A stretch of 64,000 nt of DNA, taken from NCBI RefSeq assembly GCF_006438845.1, contig NZ_RCZJ01000001.1, positions 248,001 to 312,000 of the forward strand. Reading direction: 5' to 3'. Numbering within the stretch: position 1 is the first letter of the stretch; each line of letters opens with the position of its first letter. The stretch comes from Variovorax ginsengisoli (GTDB lineage: Bacteria; Pseudomonadota; Gammaproteobacteria; Burkholderiales; Burkholderiaceae_C). Position numbers and translations under genes: made by a program. The notes below the pieces were generated by a model. That model was not told where the DNA came from, searched no databases, and saw nothing but the letters and a program-made list of their open reading frames with translations. Positions 8,607 through 17,954 of the stretch are shown here, in pieces.

Positions 8607-9614
8607 ATGACTTTCACCTTGCTCCAACGCCGATGGCTACTGAGCGCCGTCGCAGTGGCTGGTCTCGCAGGGCTTGCCACACGGCCGGCACTTGCGCAGG
8701 CGCCGAATTGGCCGATAGCAGGAAAGCCCATCCGCATCGTCGTGCCGTTTCCCGCAGGGTCTGGTTCGGACGCCACCGCGCGCGTCATCGCCAAGCTGAT
8801 GACCGACGAACTGGGTGGTGCCAACGTCATCGTCGACAACAAGCCGGGCGCAGGCACGTTCATCGGCGCACAGGACGTGGCGCGCTCGCCGGCGGACGGG
8901 CACACGCTGCTCTACACCATCGTCATCACGCACACCCAGAACCCGCATCTGTATGCGAAGCTGCCGTACGACCCGGTCAAGGACTTCACACCGCTGGCGC
9001 AAATGGTGAAGTCGGCCACCGTGCTGATCGCGCCGCCCGATGCACCTTTCAACAACGTGCAGGAGTTGGTGACCTACGCCAAGGCAAACCCCGGCAAGCT
9101 CAACTACGCGTCGTTCTCGCAAGGCTCGACCTCGCACCTGAACGGCGAACTGCTCCAGATGCGCACGGGCACGAAGATGACGCATGTTCCCTACAAGGGG
9201 ACGGCCGACGCGTCGCGCGCCTTGGTCGCGGGCGAGGTCCAGCTCTACTTCGACGGCACCGCCACGGCCGTGCAACTGATCAAGGCGGGCAAGGCCAAAG
9301 GGCTCGGCACCGCAACGCCGACGCGCGTTCCGGTGCTGCCCGACCTGCCGACCATTGGCGAGCAGGGCGTGAAGGGGCTGGACATCGTCGGCTGGCAGGG
9401 CCTCTTCGGGCCGGGAAACATGGACCCCGCCGTCGCCAAAAAGGTGGGGGACCTGCTCGCGAAGATCGCGCGGTCACCTGACATGCTCAAGCTCATCGAC
9501 GCGCAGGGCAACGAGCCGTCGGGCGCCAGTGGCCCCGCGTTCGCCGCCATCGTGAAGAACGACAGCGAGCGTTGGGGCGAGGTCATCAAGGCCGCCAACA
9601 TCAAGCTGGACTGA
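8607..9614 (+). CDS. Bug/TctC-family periplasmic solute receptor (Bug-2)
   Basis: A 335-residue binding protein. The signal peptide (RRWLLSAVAVAGLAGLATRP, ending near ALAQ) is followed by GKPIRIVVPFPAGSGSD, with the conserved VDNKPGAGTFIG and YDPVKDFTPLAQ. The ATG at 8607 has AGGAGA 6 bp upstream. It is 13 bp before a D-aminoacylase-like gene and under LacI-type operators, so the ligand is probably the hydrolase substrate, such as an N-acyl amino acid or cyclic amide. No membrane subunits are adjacent. Confidence 0.92.
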   Translation: MTFTLLQRRWLLSAVAVAGLAGLATRPALAQAPNWPIAGKPIRIVVPFPAGSGSDATARVIAKLMTDELGGANVIVDNKPGAGTFIGAQDVARSPADGHTLLYTIVITHTQNPHLYAKLPYDPVKDFTPLAQMVKSATVLIAPPDAPFNNVQELVTYAKANPGKLNYASFSQGSTSHLNGELLQMRTGTKMTHVPYKGTADASRALVAGEVQLYFDGTATAVQLIKAGKAKGLGTATPTRVPVLPDLPTIGEQGVKGLDIVGWQGLFGPGNMDPAVAKKVGDLLAKIARSPDMLKLIDAQGNEPSGASGPAFAAIVKNDSERWGEVIKAANIKLD

Positions 9615-9627
9615 CAAGGAAATCCAT

Positions 9628-11349
9628 ATGTTCGACACCATCATCCGCGGCGGCACGATCGTCGACGGCAGCGGGCAACCCCGCTTCACAGGCGACCTCG
9701 GCATCACCGACGGCCGCATCGCCGAAGTCGGCGGCAAGCTCGGGGCCGGCAAACGCGAGATCGACGCCAGCGGCGCCATCGTCACGCCCGGCTGGGTCGA
9801 CGTGCACACGCACTACGACGGGCAGGTGACCTGGGACCCCTATCTCAGCCCGTCGACCGATCACGGCGTGACCAGTGTCGTCATGGGCAATTGCGGCGTG
9901 GGCTTCGCGCCCGTGCGCGCGGACAAGCGCGACTGGCTCATCAGCGTGATGGAGGGCGTCGAAGACATCCCAGGCACCGTGCTGGCCGAGGGCATCGATT
10001 GGCAATGGGAGAGCTTCCCGGAATACCTCGATGCGCTCGAGCGCATGCCGAGGGCGCTCGACGTCGGCGCACAGATTCCGCATTCGGCCCTGCGCACCTA
10101 CGTGATGGGGGAGCGCGGCATCACGCACGACGAGGCCACGCCGGCCGACATCCAGGCAATGGTGGACCTGGTGCGAGAAGGCATGCGTGCCGGTGCGCTG
10201 GGCTTCTCCACCAGCCGCACGATCATCCACAAGTACGACGGGCGCAAGTACCCGCCGGGCACCTTCGCGTCGCCGGACGAGATCCTCGGCATCGGACGGG
10301 TCCTGGGCGAAGTGGGCCATGGCGTCTTCCAGATGACGTCGAACCACTACCAGATGGAGACCGAGCTGCCCTGGATGACGCAGCTCGCGCGCGACAACAA
10401 ACTGCCGGTGGCGTTCGCGCTGGTTCAGACCGACCAGACGCCCGACACCTGGAAGCGCCTGCTCGCCGCGCTCGACGAAACGCACAAGGACAACGTGCCG
10501 CTCTACGGTGCGGTCGCTGGCCGGCCCGCCGGCATCCTGATGGCCTGGCTCGGCTCGACGCATCCGTTCATGAGTCATCCGCTCTGGCATCAGATCGCGC
10601 CACTGCCTTGGCCCGAGAAGCTCGCCCGGCTGCGCGATCCTGCCGTGCGTTCGCAGCTCACCGACATGAGCGCGCTCATGAACTCGGCGCACTACGACAC
10701 CCGCACCGCGTACCTGACGCAGAGCTTCCACAAGATGTATGCGCTGGGCGCAGAGCCCGACTACGAGCCGCCGCAGGAAAGCAGCATCGCGTCGATCGCA
10801 CAGCGAGACGGGCGCACTCCGCTCGAGGTGGCTTACGACATGCTGATGGACCTCGACGGCAAGGGCATCGTCTACTTTCCGAGCTTCAACTATGCGTACA
10901 ACGACCTGAGCCAGTTGCACACCGAGCTGCAGCATCCGCGCACCATGATCAGCCTGGCCGACGGCGGCGCGCACTGCGGCTACATCTGCGACGTGAGCAT
11001 GCCGACCTACATGCTCACGCACTGGGCGCGCGACCGAAGCCGCGGCCCGACGCTGCCGCTCGAACTGATGGTGCAACGCCAGACCCGGGACACCGCACGC
11101 ATCTACGGACTGGAAGATCGCGGGCTGCTGAAGCCGGGCTACCTGGCGGACATCAACATCATCGATTTCGATCGCCTGCGCATTCCGCCGCCGTACGTGG
11201 CCTTCGATCTCCCGGCCGGCGGACGGCGGCTGGTCCAGACCGCCGAGGGCTACCGTGCGACGCTGAAGGCGGGCGAGACGATCATGGAGAACGGCGAGCG
11301 CACCGGCGCCTTGCCAGGCAAGCTCATGCGTGGGCCGCAACGGCGCTGA
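9628..11349 (+). CDS. Amidohydrolase, N-acyl-D-amino-acid deacylase family
   Basis: A 573-residue amidohydrolase_3 protein. The N-terminal sandwich is [20 protein letters not shown], the metal-binding HTHYDGQ follows PGWVDV, then a GNCGVGFAP segment typical of D-aminoacylases, and a C-terminal [11 protein letters not shown] and [14 protein letters not shown]. These enzymes deacylate N-acyl-D-amino acids or open related amides using zinc. At 573 residues it is longer than classic D-aminoacylase (about 480), so substrate range is open. It follows Bug-2 by 13 bp, suggesting uptake and hydrolysis of one substrate. Confidence 0.88.
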   Translation: MFDTIIRGGTIVDGSGQPRFTGDLGITDGRIAEVGGKLGAGKREIDASGAIVTPGWVDVHTHYDGQVTWDPYLSPSTDHGVTSVVMGNCGVGFAPVRADKRDWLISVMEGVEDIPGTVLAEGIDWQWESFPEYLDALERMPRALDVGAQIPHSALRTYVMGERGITHDEATPADIQAMVDLVREGMRAGALGFSTSRTIIHKYDGRKYPPGTFASPDEILGIGRVLGEVGHGVFQMTSNHYQMETELPWMTQLARDNKLPVAFALVQTDQTPDTWKRLLAALDETHKDNVPLYGAVAGRPAGILMAWLGSTHPFMSHPLWHQIAPLPWPEKLARLRDPAVRSQLTDMSALMNSAHYDTRTAYLTQSFHKMYALGAEPDYEPPQESSIASIAQRDGRTPLEVAYDMLMDLDGKGIVYFPSFNYAYNDLSQLHTELQHPRTMISLADGGAHCGYICDVSMPTYMLTHWARDRSRGPTLPLELMVQRQTRDTARIYGLEDRGLLKPGYLADINIIDFDRLRIPPPYVAFDLPAGGRRLVQTAEGYRATLKAGETIMENGERTGALPGKLMRGPQRR

Positions 11350-11364
11350 GCGTCGTTGGAAGAC

Positions 11365-13083
11365 TCAGCGCCGCAGCCTTGCAATCAACCCCGTGAGTTC
11401 GGCGAAGACGGTGTTGCCCGTCGAGTCGGCGATGTCGACGATCTGGCTGCATCGGTAGTACGGGCTCAGGTCCAGCCCGACGCCGATGCCGCCGATCTGC
11501 ACCCGCCCGCCCTGCTCGTTGCGCGCGACCACGTCACGCAGGTGGTGTTCGAGGTAGTGGGCGTCGTTCGCGAGTTCGGTCGCGCTGTCCATCGGCGAGC
11601 CGTCGGACACGACCAGCAGCAGCTTGCGCGACTCTTCGCGTGCAAGCAGCCGTGCGCAGGCCCACTCGACGGCTTCGCCATCGATTCCCTCCCGGAACAG
11701 ATCCGCCTTCAGTAGCGCGCCCATGGCTTGCCTGGCGCGTCGCCATGGGGTCTCGGCCCCCTTGAACACGATGTGGCAGCGCTCGTTGAGACGGCCGGGG
11801 TGCGACGGGCGGCCGGCGCGCTGCCATTCGCGCCGTGCGCGGCCGCCGTTCCAGGCGCCGGTGGTGTATCCCAGCACTTCGCTGGTCACGCCGGCCTGCT
11901 CGAGCGCGCGTGCGAAAACGTCCACCACCATCGCGACCGACTCGGCATGCGCCTTCATCGAGCCGGAGCAGTCGATCAGGAAAGTCACGGCGCAATCGGC
12001 CACCGACGACTGGCGTTCCTGACGGAACAGCCTGCGCTCCGTGGGCGACGCCACCAGCTGCGCGAGGCGTCGGCCGTCGATGTGGCCGTCTTCCTGCCCG
12101 CCGTCCCAGCCATCGCGCGCAGGCTCCGAGAGCAAGGCGCGCAGCTGTCTCGCCAGGCGCGCCACGTTCACGCCCTGGTCGGCGATGCGCCGGTCGATCC
12201 GCTCACGATGGCTGGCGAGGACTTCCTTGCGGGCCAGCGTGGCGGCGTCGTGCACGCTGTCGTAGGCCGTGGTGAAGATCCGGTAGGCACCCGACGCACT
12301 GTCGAGCAACTGGCTCCGCCCGGCTTGCGCCGCGGTGAACGCCTCCCCGACCTCGGCGTCCATGTCGGCCAGCAGACTGAAGAGGGCGCGCCGCGCGTCT
12401 GCTTGCTTCCCGTTGCGCTCTGCGTCGCCCTCGTCACCGGCGTCTGCGAGCAGACCGGCGACGGTGTGTGCGATGTCGCGGGCATGCGCGGCATACGCCG
12501 TCTGGTCGGCGCGGTCGCGGCGCAGCCCGGCCAACGCGTGGCCGATCAGGGGAGAAAGCCCGAAGCGCGTGGCCTCCAGCATGTCCTCGGTTTCTTCTAC
12601 GACCTGCTGTCCGGTGACCCGGGCCCGGCAGATCTGGGCAACGGCATAGATGAGCAAGCCGCGCGCCGTGTCGGTCATGCCCGAATGATGAAAGTCCAGC
12701 GACCACTGGATGTGTCGATGCCGCAGGTTGCGAGTCATGCCCGGCATCGCGTCGGGCGCCAGCGCTTCGACGCGGAATTGCTCCAACATTTCGAAGATGA
12801 AACGCTCGGTCGGGTCCTCGGGTGTCAGCGTCGCGTGAAGCGCAGCGTTCGAACGCGCGAGGCGCAGGCCCAGCCCGTCGGCCACGCCACGGAAGGAGCC
12901 AAAGTCATCGCTTTCCGCGGACGGATGAAGGTGCGGCGCGAACCATGGCAGTGGCTCCTGCCCCCGGTGCAGGCGCGGCCCGCGAAAGTGAAGATTGCCC
13001 TCGCCGCTCACGGCGCGAACCATGCCCGCGCAAAGCTCGGTCACCCGCTGTTGCTGGCGAATGCGTTGCTGCGTGTCGCTCAT
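11365..13083 (-). CDS. cobT: CobT-like VWA-domain protein (cobaltochelatase-type subunit)
   Basis: A 572-residue protein with the CobT layout: an N-terminal helical region, a charged middle, and a C-terminal von Willebrand A domain carrying a MIDAS (TFLIDCSGSMKAHAESVAMV, then VVSDGSPMDSATELANDAHY). In aerobic cobalamin synthesis CobT forms a ring complex with the AAA+ CobS and drives cobalt insertion by CobN. The cobS partner lies 9 bp upstream. No cobN or other cobalamin gene is in the window, so the pair may instead serve as a chaperone for another metalloenzyme. The gene converges with the amidohydrolase. Confidence 0.82.
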   Translation of the reverse strand: MSDTQQRIRQQQRVTELCAGMVRAVSGEGNLHFRGPRLHRGQEPLPWFAPHLHPSAESDDFGSFRGVADGLGLRLARSNAALHATLTPEDPTERFIFEMLEQFRVEALAPDAMPGMTRNLRHRHIQWSLDFHHSGMTDTARGLLIYAVAQICRARVTGQQVVEETEDMLEATRFGLSPLIGHALAGLRRDRADQTAYAAHARDIAHTVAGLLADAGDEGDAERNGKQADARRALFSLLADMDAEVGEAFTAAQAGRSQLLDSASGAYRIFTTAYDSVHDAATLARKEVLASHRERIDRRIADQGVNVARLARQLRALLSEPARDGWDGGQEDGHIDGRRLAQLVASPTERRLFRQERQSSVADCAVTFLIDCSGSMKAHAESVAMVVDVFARALEQAGVTSEVLGYTTGAWNGGRARREWQRAGRPSHPGRLNERCHIVFKGAETPWRRARQAMGALLKADLFREGIDGEAVEWACARLLAREESRKLLLVVSDGSPMDSATELANDAHYLEHHLRDVVARNEQGGRVQIGGIGVGLDLSPYYRCSQIVDIADSTGNTVFAELTGLIARLRR

Positions 13084-13092
13084 GGGTCGGGC

Positions 13093-14067
13093 TCAGGAAA
13101 CAGCGAGCCGGTGCGATTCCTTGAGTTCGAGGTCGAAGCAGCGCTGGAAATACTCTGCCACCAGCGGTCGTTCGGCCTCGTCGCACTTGTTGACGAAAGA
13201 GAGCCGGAATGCCAGCGCGACATCCTTGAAGATCTCGACGTTCTCGGCCCAGGTGATGACGGTGCGTGGCGACATGAGCGTCGACAGGTCGCCGGCTGCA
13301 AAGCCCTTGCGGGTCAGGTCGGCCACCGCCACCATCGACCGAACGAGCTTGGTGCCGGCTTCATCGGCCAGCGCCGGCACGCGCGCCTGCACGATCGCCA
13401 GTTCCTCGGCCGCTGCGAGGTAGTCGAGCGACGCGACGATGTTCCAGCGGTCGATCTGCGCATGGTTGAGTCGTTGCGCGCCGTGGTAGAGCCCGTTGAG
13501 ATTGCCCAGACCGACCGTGTTGGCGGTGGCGAACAGCCGAAAGAATGCGTGCGGGCGCAGCACGCGGTTCTGATCCATCAGCGTGAACTGGCCGTCGCGC
13601 TCGAGGATGCGCTGGATCACGAACATCACGTCCGGGCGGCCCGCGTCGTACTCGTCGAAGATCAGCGCCACCGGGCGCTGCAGCGCCCATGGCACGATGC
13701 CTTCTTGAAATTCGGTGACCTGTTGTCCGTCGCGCAGCACGACCGCGTCCTTGCCGACCAAATCCAGCCGGCTGATGTGCCCGTCGAGGTTCACACGCAC
13801 GCACGGCCAGTTCAGGCGGGCGGCGATCTGCTCGATGTGCGTGGACTTGCCGGTGCCGTGCAGGCCTTGCACCATCACGCGCCGATCACGCATGAACCCC
13901 GCCAGGATCGCCAGCGTCACGTCGGGCTGGAAACGGTAGACGGAATCGATGTCCGGCACGTGCTCGCTGCGCTCGGCGAACGCCGGCACCCGGAGGTCGC
14001 TGTCGATGCCGAAGAGTTCGCGAACGCTCAGCAGGCGGTCGGGTGTCGATGCGGTGATGTCGGTCAC
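13093..14067 (-). CDS. cobS: CobS-like AAA+ ATPase (cobaltochelatase-type subunit)
   Basis: A 324-residue AAA+ ATPase. The start is taken at GTG 14067, which gives [20 protein letters not shown], close to the usual CobS N-terminus, and has GAGG upstream. The frame stays open to an ATG at 14154 only because it overlaps the preceding IclR gene. Walker A is [17 protein letters not shown], Walker [14 protein letters not shown], and the sensor region [19 protein letters not shown]. It should form a hexamer that works with the CobT-like protein. It lies 46 bp downstream of an IclR regulator in the same direction. Confidence 0.86.
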   Translation of the reverse strand: MTDITASTPDRLLSVRELFGIDSDLRVPAFAERSEHVPDIDSVYRFQPDVTLAILAGFMRDRRVMVQGLHGTGKSTHIEQIAARLNWPCVRVNLDGHISRLDLVGKDAVVLRDGQQVTEFQEGIVPWALQRPVALIFDEYDAGRPDVMFVIQRILERDGQFTLMDQNRVLRPHAFFRLFATANTVGLGNLNGLYHGAQRLNHAQIDRWNIVASLDYLAAAEELAIVQARVPALADEAGTKLVRSMVAVADLTRKGFAAGDLSTLMSPRTVITWAENVEIFKDVALAFRLSFVNKCDEAERPLVAEYFQRCFDLELKESHRLAVS

Positions 14068-14113
14068 GGGTCTTGCCTCGCGCTCATGGGAAATCAATCG
14101 GAAGGCCGGGCGG

Positions 14114-14968
14114 TCAGGCTCGAGCCCGCGCGTCGGAGTCGGCATCGGCGGCAATGCGACTCAGCGCTTGCGCCGCGCGCTGAAGTGCCGGCATCAACGT
14201 CTTGGCCTTGGCTAAATCGAGGCGCATCACCGGCGCCTGCACCGCGACGCACAGGTTCGACGGGCCGCTGGCATTCGGCACGAGCGCGGCAATGCAGAGC
14301 AAGCCGGGCAGAAACTCCTCGTTGTCGATGGCGAAGCCGTCTTTCTTTACCTTGACGATCTCGCGCTCGATTTGTGCCGCCTCGGTGAGCGTCTTGGGCG
14401 TGTACGCGTCCAGCTTGCCGTTGGCGAGCAGTCGTCGCCGCTGGGGCGCGTCCATCTGGGCCAGGAAGATCTTGCCGCTGGCCGAACAGTGCACAGGCAC
14501 CCGCGAACCCGGGTGCAGATAGAAGCGCAGCGGCGCCACCGTTTCGACGCGGTCGAGATAGACGACTTCGGCGCCCGACAGCGCGGTGATGTTGCAACTC
14601 TCCCCGACCTCTTCGACCAGCTGCCGCAGCACCGTGTGTCGTGCGCCATGCAGGCTGTCATTGAGCAGCAGGTTCTCCGCCAGGCGGCGCAGCCGGGTGC
14701 CCATGCCGTAGTGGCGTCCGTCGACCTCGCGCTGCAGCAGGCCGCCGGCTTCGAGCTGTTGCAGCATGCGATGCAGTGTCGGCTTGGGCAGGCCGGTCTG
14801 TTCGACCAGGCCTTGCAGGGCGTAGAGATGGTCCTTGGCGGCGATGGTCTCGAGCAGCGCGAAGAGGCGCATCGCCGGCGTGTCGGCACCGCTGTCTGCC
14901 GTTTCGGTGCGCACTTCGCTGCGCACTGTCGTGTTGGAGCCATGGACGATCTTCATGGCGTCGATCAT
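14114..14968 (-). CDS. IclR-family transcriptional regulator (IclR-3), divergent from xsc
   Basis: A 284-residue protein. The winged HTH ([20 protein letters not shown]) is followed by the effector domain ([33 protein letters not shown]). ATG 14968 is chosen over a TTG at 14974 because the latter sits inside a 13-bp inverted-repeat arm. It is transcribed away from xsc and lies upstream of cobS and cobT in the same direction. It is the closest regulator to xsc-pta and the best candidate for their control, perhaps with sulfoacetaldehyde or a related sulfonate as effector. Confidence 0.9.
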   Translation of the reverse strand: MIDAMKIVHGSNTTVRSEVRTETADSGADTPAMRLFALLETIAAKDHLYALQGLVEQTGLPKPTLHRMLQQLEAGGLLQREVDGRHYGMGTRLRRLAENLLLNDSLHGARHTVLRQLVEEVGESCNITALSGAEVVYLDRVETVAPLRFYLHPGSRVPVHCSASGKIFLAQMDAPQRRRLLANGKLDAYTPKTLTEAAQIEREIVKVKKDGFAIDNEEFLPGLLCIAALVPNASGPSNLCVAVQAPVMRLDLAKAKTLMPALQRAAQALSRIAADADSDARARA

Positions 14969-14971
14969 AGT

Positions 14972-15016
14972 CAAATTTCATAAAGCAGTACGCTGTGTTC
15001 CGATTTATGAAATTTG
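14972..15016. promoter_or_regulatory. 13-bp perfect inverted repeat between IclR-3 and xsc
   Basis: CAAATTTCATAAA (14972-14984) and TTTATGAAATTTG (15004-15016) are exact reverse complements separated by 19 bp, in an AT-rich pocket of otherwise GC-rich DNA. The left arm touches the IclR-3 start. The placement suits an autoregulatory operator for IclR-3 that also acts on xsc. It could also be two tandem half-operators. Confidence 0.65.
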
Positions 15017-15063
15017 CTTTGACGTGCAGGGCGCGGCAGCCTATATTTCTCGCAAACAGAAAT

Positions 15064-15078
15064 GGAACGCAGAGTTCC
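15064..15078. promoter_or_regulatory. IclR-type operator palindrome upstream of xsc (site B)
   Basis: GGAACGCAGAGTTCC has arms GGAAC/GTTCC around a 5-bp centre, 45 bp before the xsc start. It differs from site A at 666-680 at only two central positions, suggesting one IclR protein reads both. Confidence 0.6.
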
Positions 15079-15123
15079 GTCTTTTAGCAACCGGCCACGG
15101 CCTCGACCCTTGAAGGAGACAAC

Positions 15124-16944
15124 ATGACCCAGCAATCCCCCGCCACCGCGCGCACCGTCGTCGACGGTGTCCAGAAGATGACGCCATCCGAAGCCTTCGT
15201 CGAAACGATGGTTGCTCAGGGCGTGACCGAGATGTTCGGGATCATGGGATCCGCCTTCATGGACGCCATGGACATCTTTGCGCCTGCTGGCATTCGCCTC
15301 ATCCCCGTGGTGCACGAGCAAGGCGGCGCGCACATGGCGGACGGCTATGCGCGGGTGTCCGGACGCCACGGGGTGGTCATCGGGCAGAACGGCCCCGGCA
15401 TCAGCAACTGCGTGACGGCGGTCGCGGCCGCCTTCTGGGCGCACAGCCCCGTCGTGATGATCACGCCCGAGACCGGCACCATGGGCATGGGACTGGGCGG
15501 CTTCCAGGAGGCCAACCAACTGCCGATGTTCCAGGAATTCACCAAGTACCAGGGCCATGTGGTCAACCCGAAGCGCATGGCGGAATTCACCGCGCGCTGC
15601 TTCGATCGAGCCATTTCCGAAATGGGCCCGACCCAGCTCAACATCCCGCGCGACTACTTCTACGGCGAGATCCAGTGCGAGATCCCGAAGCCCATGCGCG
15701 TGGAGCGTGGCGCCGGCGGGGAAAACAGCCTGAAGGCGGCCGCCGACTTGCTCGCGTCGGCCAAGTTCCCGGTCATCCTGTCGGGCGGCGGCGTGGTGAT
15801 GGGCGATGCGGTGGAAGAGTGCAAGGCCCTGGCCGAACGCCTGGGCTCGCCGGTCGCGAACGGCTACCTTCGCAATGATTCGTTCCCCGCCAGCCATCCG
15901 CTGTGGGCCGGCCCGTTGGGCTACCAGGGCTCGAAGGCGGCGATGAAGCTCATCGCGCAGGCCGATGTGGTGGTCGCGCTCGGTTCGCGCATGGGGCCTT
16001 TCGGTACGCTGCCGCAGCACGGCATGGACTACTGGCCGAAGGACGCGAAGATCATCCAGGTCGAGGCCGATCACACGAACCTCGGGCTCGTAAAGAAGAT
16101 CACCGTGGGCATTCATGGCGACGCGAAGGCGACGGCCAAGGCGCTGCTCGCATTGATCAAGGACAAGACCCTCGCCTGCGACGCCACCAAGGCCGAGCGC
16201 GCCGCCAAGATCAAGGCGGAGAAGGAGGCCTGGGAGAAGGAGCTGGACGAGTGGACGCACGAGCGCGACACCTTCAGCCTCGACGCCATCGAGGAAGCCA
16301 AGGGCGAAAAGACGCCGACCGGCGGCACCTACCTGCATCCGCGACAGGTGCTGCGCGAGCTCGAAAAGGCCATGCCGCCTCGCGTGATGGTGTCGACAGA
16401 CATCGGCAACATCAACGCGGTGGCCAACAGCTACCTCCGTTTCGAGGAGCCACGCAGCTTCTTCGCCCCCATGAGTTTCGGCAACTGCGGCTATTCGCTG
16501 CCGACGATGATCGGCGCCAAGTGTGCGGCCCCGGACCGGCCAGCGGTCGCGTATGCGGGCGACGGCGCATGGGGCATGAGCATGGTCGAAATCATGACAG
16601 CCGTCCGCCACGACATCCCGGTGACGGCGGTGGTCTTCCACAACCGGCAATGGGGCGCGGAGAAGAAGAACCAGGTCGACTTCTACAACCGCCGCTTCGT
16701 GGCGGGCGAACTGGAAAGCGAATCCTTCGCGGGGATCGCCCAGGCCATGGGTGCCGAAGGCATCGTCGTCGACAAACTGGAAGACGTCGGCCCCGCGCTG
16801 AAGAAAGCGATCGACATGCAGATGAACGAGGGCAAGACCTGCGTCATCGAGATCATGTGCACCCGTGAGCTGGGCGATCCGTTCCGCCGCGATGCATTGG
16901 CCAAGCCCATCCGCTTCCTCGATAAGTACAAGGACTACGTCTGA
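15124..16944 (+). CDS. xsc: Sulfoacetaldehyde acetyltransferase Xsc
   Basis: A 606-residue thiamine-diphosphate enzyme at the usual Xsc length. The N-terminal segment VTEMFGIMGSAFMDAMDIF and the conserved GQNGPGISNCVTAVAAAFWA match Xsc rather than acetolactate synthase. The ThDP motif starts AGDGAWGMSMVEIMTAVRHD and ends at FHNRQWGAEKKN. Xsc converts sulfoacetaldehyde and phosphate to acetyl phosphate and sulfite in the cytoplasm. ATG 15124 has a strong GAAGGAGA site 6 bp upstream. pta follows by 23 bp, the usual Xsc partner. It is the hub where taurine, isethionate and sulfoacetate pathways meet. Confidence 0.95.
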   Translation: MTQQSPATARTVVDGVQKMTPSEAFVETMVAQGVTEMFGIMGSAFMDAMDIFAPAGIRLIPVVHEQGGAHMADGYARVSGRHGVVIGQNGPGISNCVTAVAAAFWAHSPVVMITPETGTMGMGLGGFQEANQLPMFQEFTKYQGHVVNPKRMAEFTARCFDRAISEMGPTQLNIPRDYFYGEIQCEIPKPMRVERGAGGENSLKAAADLLASAKFPVILSGGGVVMGDAVEECKALAERLGSPVANGYLRNDSFPASHPLWAGPLGYQGSKAAMKLIAQADVVVALGSRMGPFGTLPQHGMDYWPKDAKIIQVEADHTNLGLVKKITVGIHGDAKATAKALLALIKDKTLACDATKAERAAKIKAEKEAWEKELDEWTHERDTFSLDAIEEAKGEKTPTGGTYLHPRQVLRELEKAMPPRVMVSTDIGNINAVANSYLRFEEPRSFFAPMSFGNCGYSLPTMIGAKCAAPDRPAVAYAGDGAWGMSMVEIMTAVRHDIPVTAVVFHNRQWGAEKKNQVDFYNRRFVAGELESESFAGIAQAMGAEGIVVDKLEDVGPALKKAIDMQMNEGKTCVIEIMCTRELGDPFRRDALAKPIRFLDKYKDYV

Positions 16945-16967
16945 ACGCGCGCTGAAGGCATCGCACC

Positions 16968-17933
16968 ATGACTTCGGCGCTCATTGCAGCGACGGCGGCG
17001 ACGGATGCGGCCCCGGCCCATCCGCGGCTCGACGATCTGATTCGTCGCGCGCGGGCGTATGCAGCCGGTGCCCCCCAGCGCATCGCGCTGATCTATCCGT
17101 GCGACAGCACGGCCATCGATGCGGCGGCACGCATCGCCGACGAAGCGCTCGGCGTGCCCGTGCTGGTCGGCCCGCGCGATGCCATGGCGGTGGCCGCGCG
17201 CTCGGCCGGCATCGATCTTGGGCGCTTCGAGATCGTCGAAACCACCGATGCGCCCGCCGACGCGGCGCGTCGCGGTGTCAGGCTGGTGCGCGAAGGCCGC
17301 GCGGCCGTGCTGATGAAAGGCTCGCTGCACACCGACGAACTGATGTCGGCCGTGGTGCACCGCGACGAGGGGCTGCGCACAGCGCGCCGCATCAGCCACG
17401 TCTTTCTGTTCGACCTGCCGCGCTACCCCAAGCTGCTCGGGTTGGCCGATTGCGTCGTGAACATCGCGCCCGATCTGAAGACGAAGCGCGACATCCTCAG
17501 CAATGCGATCGAGTTGCTCCAGACGCTCGGCGTGGCGGAGCCCAAGGTGGGCCTGCTGGCTGCCGTCGAGTCCGTCAATCCCGCGATTCCTGCCACGCTG
17601 GACGCGCAGGCGCTCGTCGAAATGGCCAGGCAGGGCGCGTGGCCAGGCGCGCTCGTGGAGGGTCCTTTCGGTTTCGACAACGCGATCTCCGCCGAAGCGG
17701 CACGGATCAAGAAAATGAATTCGCCGGTCAGTGGCGACGCCGACTTGCTGCTGGTGCCCGACCTCAACGCCGGCAACATGCTCTACAAAAGCTTCAACTA
17801 CATCGGCGGCGGCGAGTGCGCCGGGCTGGTGCTCGGTGCGCGTGTGCCCATCGTGCTCACTTCACGCGCCGATTCGCTTCTTGCACGCATCGCCTCGGTC
17901 GCGCTGGCCGTGCTGTCGGTCAGCCGCGCGTAG
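16968..17933 (+). CDS. pta: Phosphate acetyltransferase Pta
   Basis: A 321-residue single-domain phosphotransacetylase/phosphotransbutyrylase family protein (VLMKGSLHTDELMSAVVH; LVEGPFGFDNAISAEAA; GNMLYKSFNYIGGGECAGLV). It transfers the acetyl group of acetyl phosphate, made by Xsc, to CoA. It lacks the long N-terminal regulatory domain of enteric Pta, as expected for the short form found beside xsc. It follows xsc by 23 bp and probably shares its transcript. Confidence 0.93.
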   Translation: MTSALIAATAATDAAPAHPRLDDLIRRARAYAAGAPQRIALIYPCDSTAIDAAARIADEALGVPVLVGPRDAMAVAARSAGIDLGRFEIVETTDAPADAARRGVRLVREGRAAVLMKGSLHTDELMSAVVHRDEGLRTARRISHVFLFDLPRYPKLLGLADCVVNIAPDLKTKRDILSNAIELLQTLGVAEPKVGLLAAVESVNPAIPATLDAQALVEMARQGAWPGALVEGPFGFDNAISAEAARIKKMNSPVSGDADLLLVPDLNAGNMLYKSFNYIGGGECAGLVLGARVPIVLTSRADSLLARIASVALAVLSVSRA

Positions 17934-17954
17934 CGCCGTGCGGCGTCGCAGCCT

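Noticed and set aside
15124..16944. Xsc as a possible acetolactate synthase or glyoxylate carboligase
   Set aside because: Length, the FGIMGSAFMDAMDIF segment and the adjacent pta favour Xsc, and a clear IlvB with its own small subunit is encoded at 59 kb.
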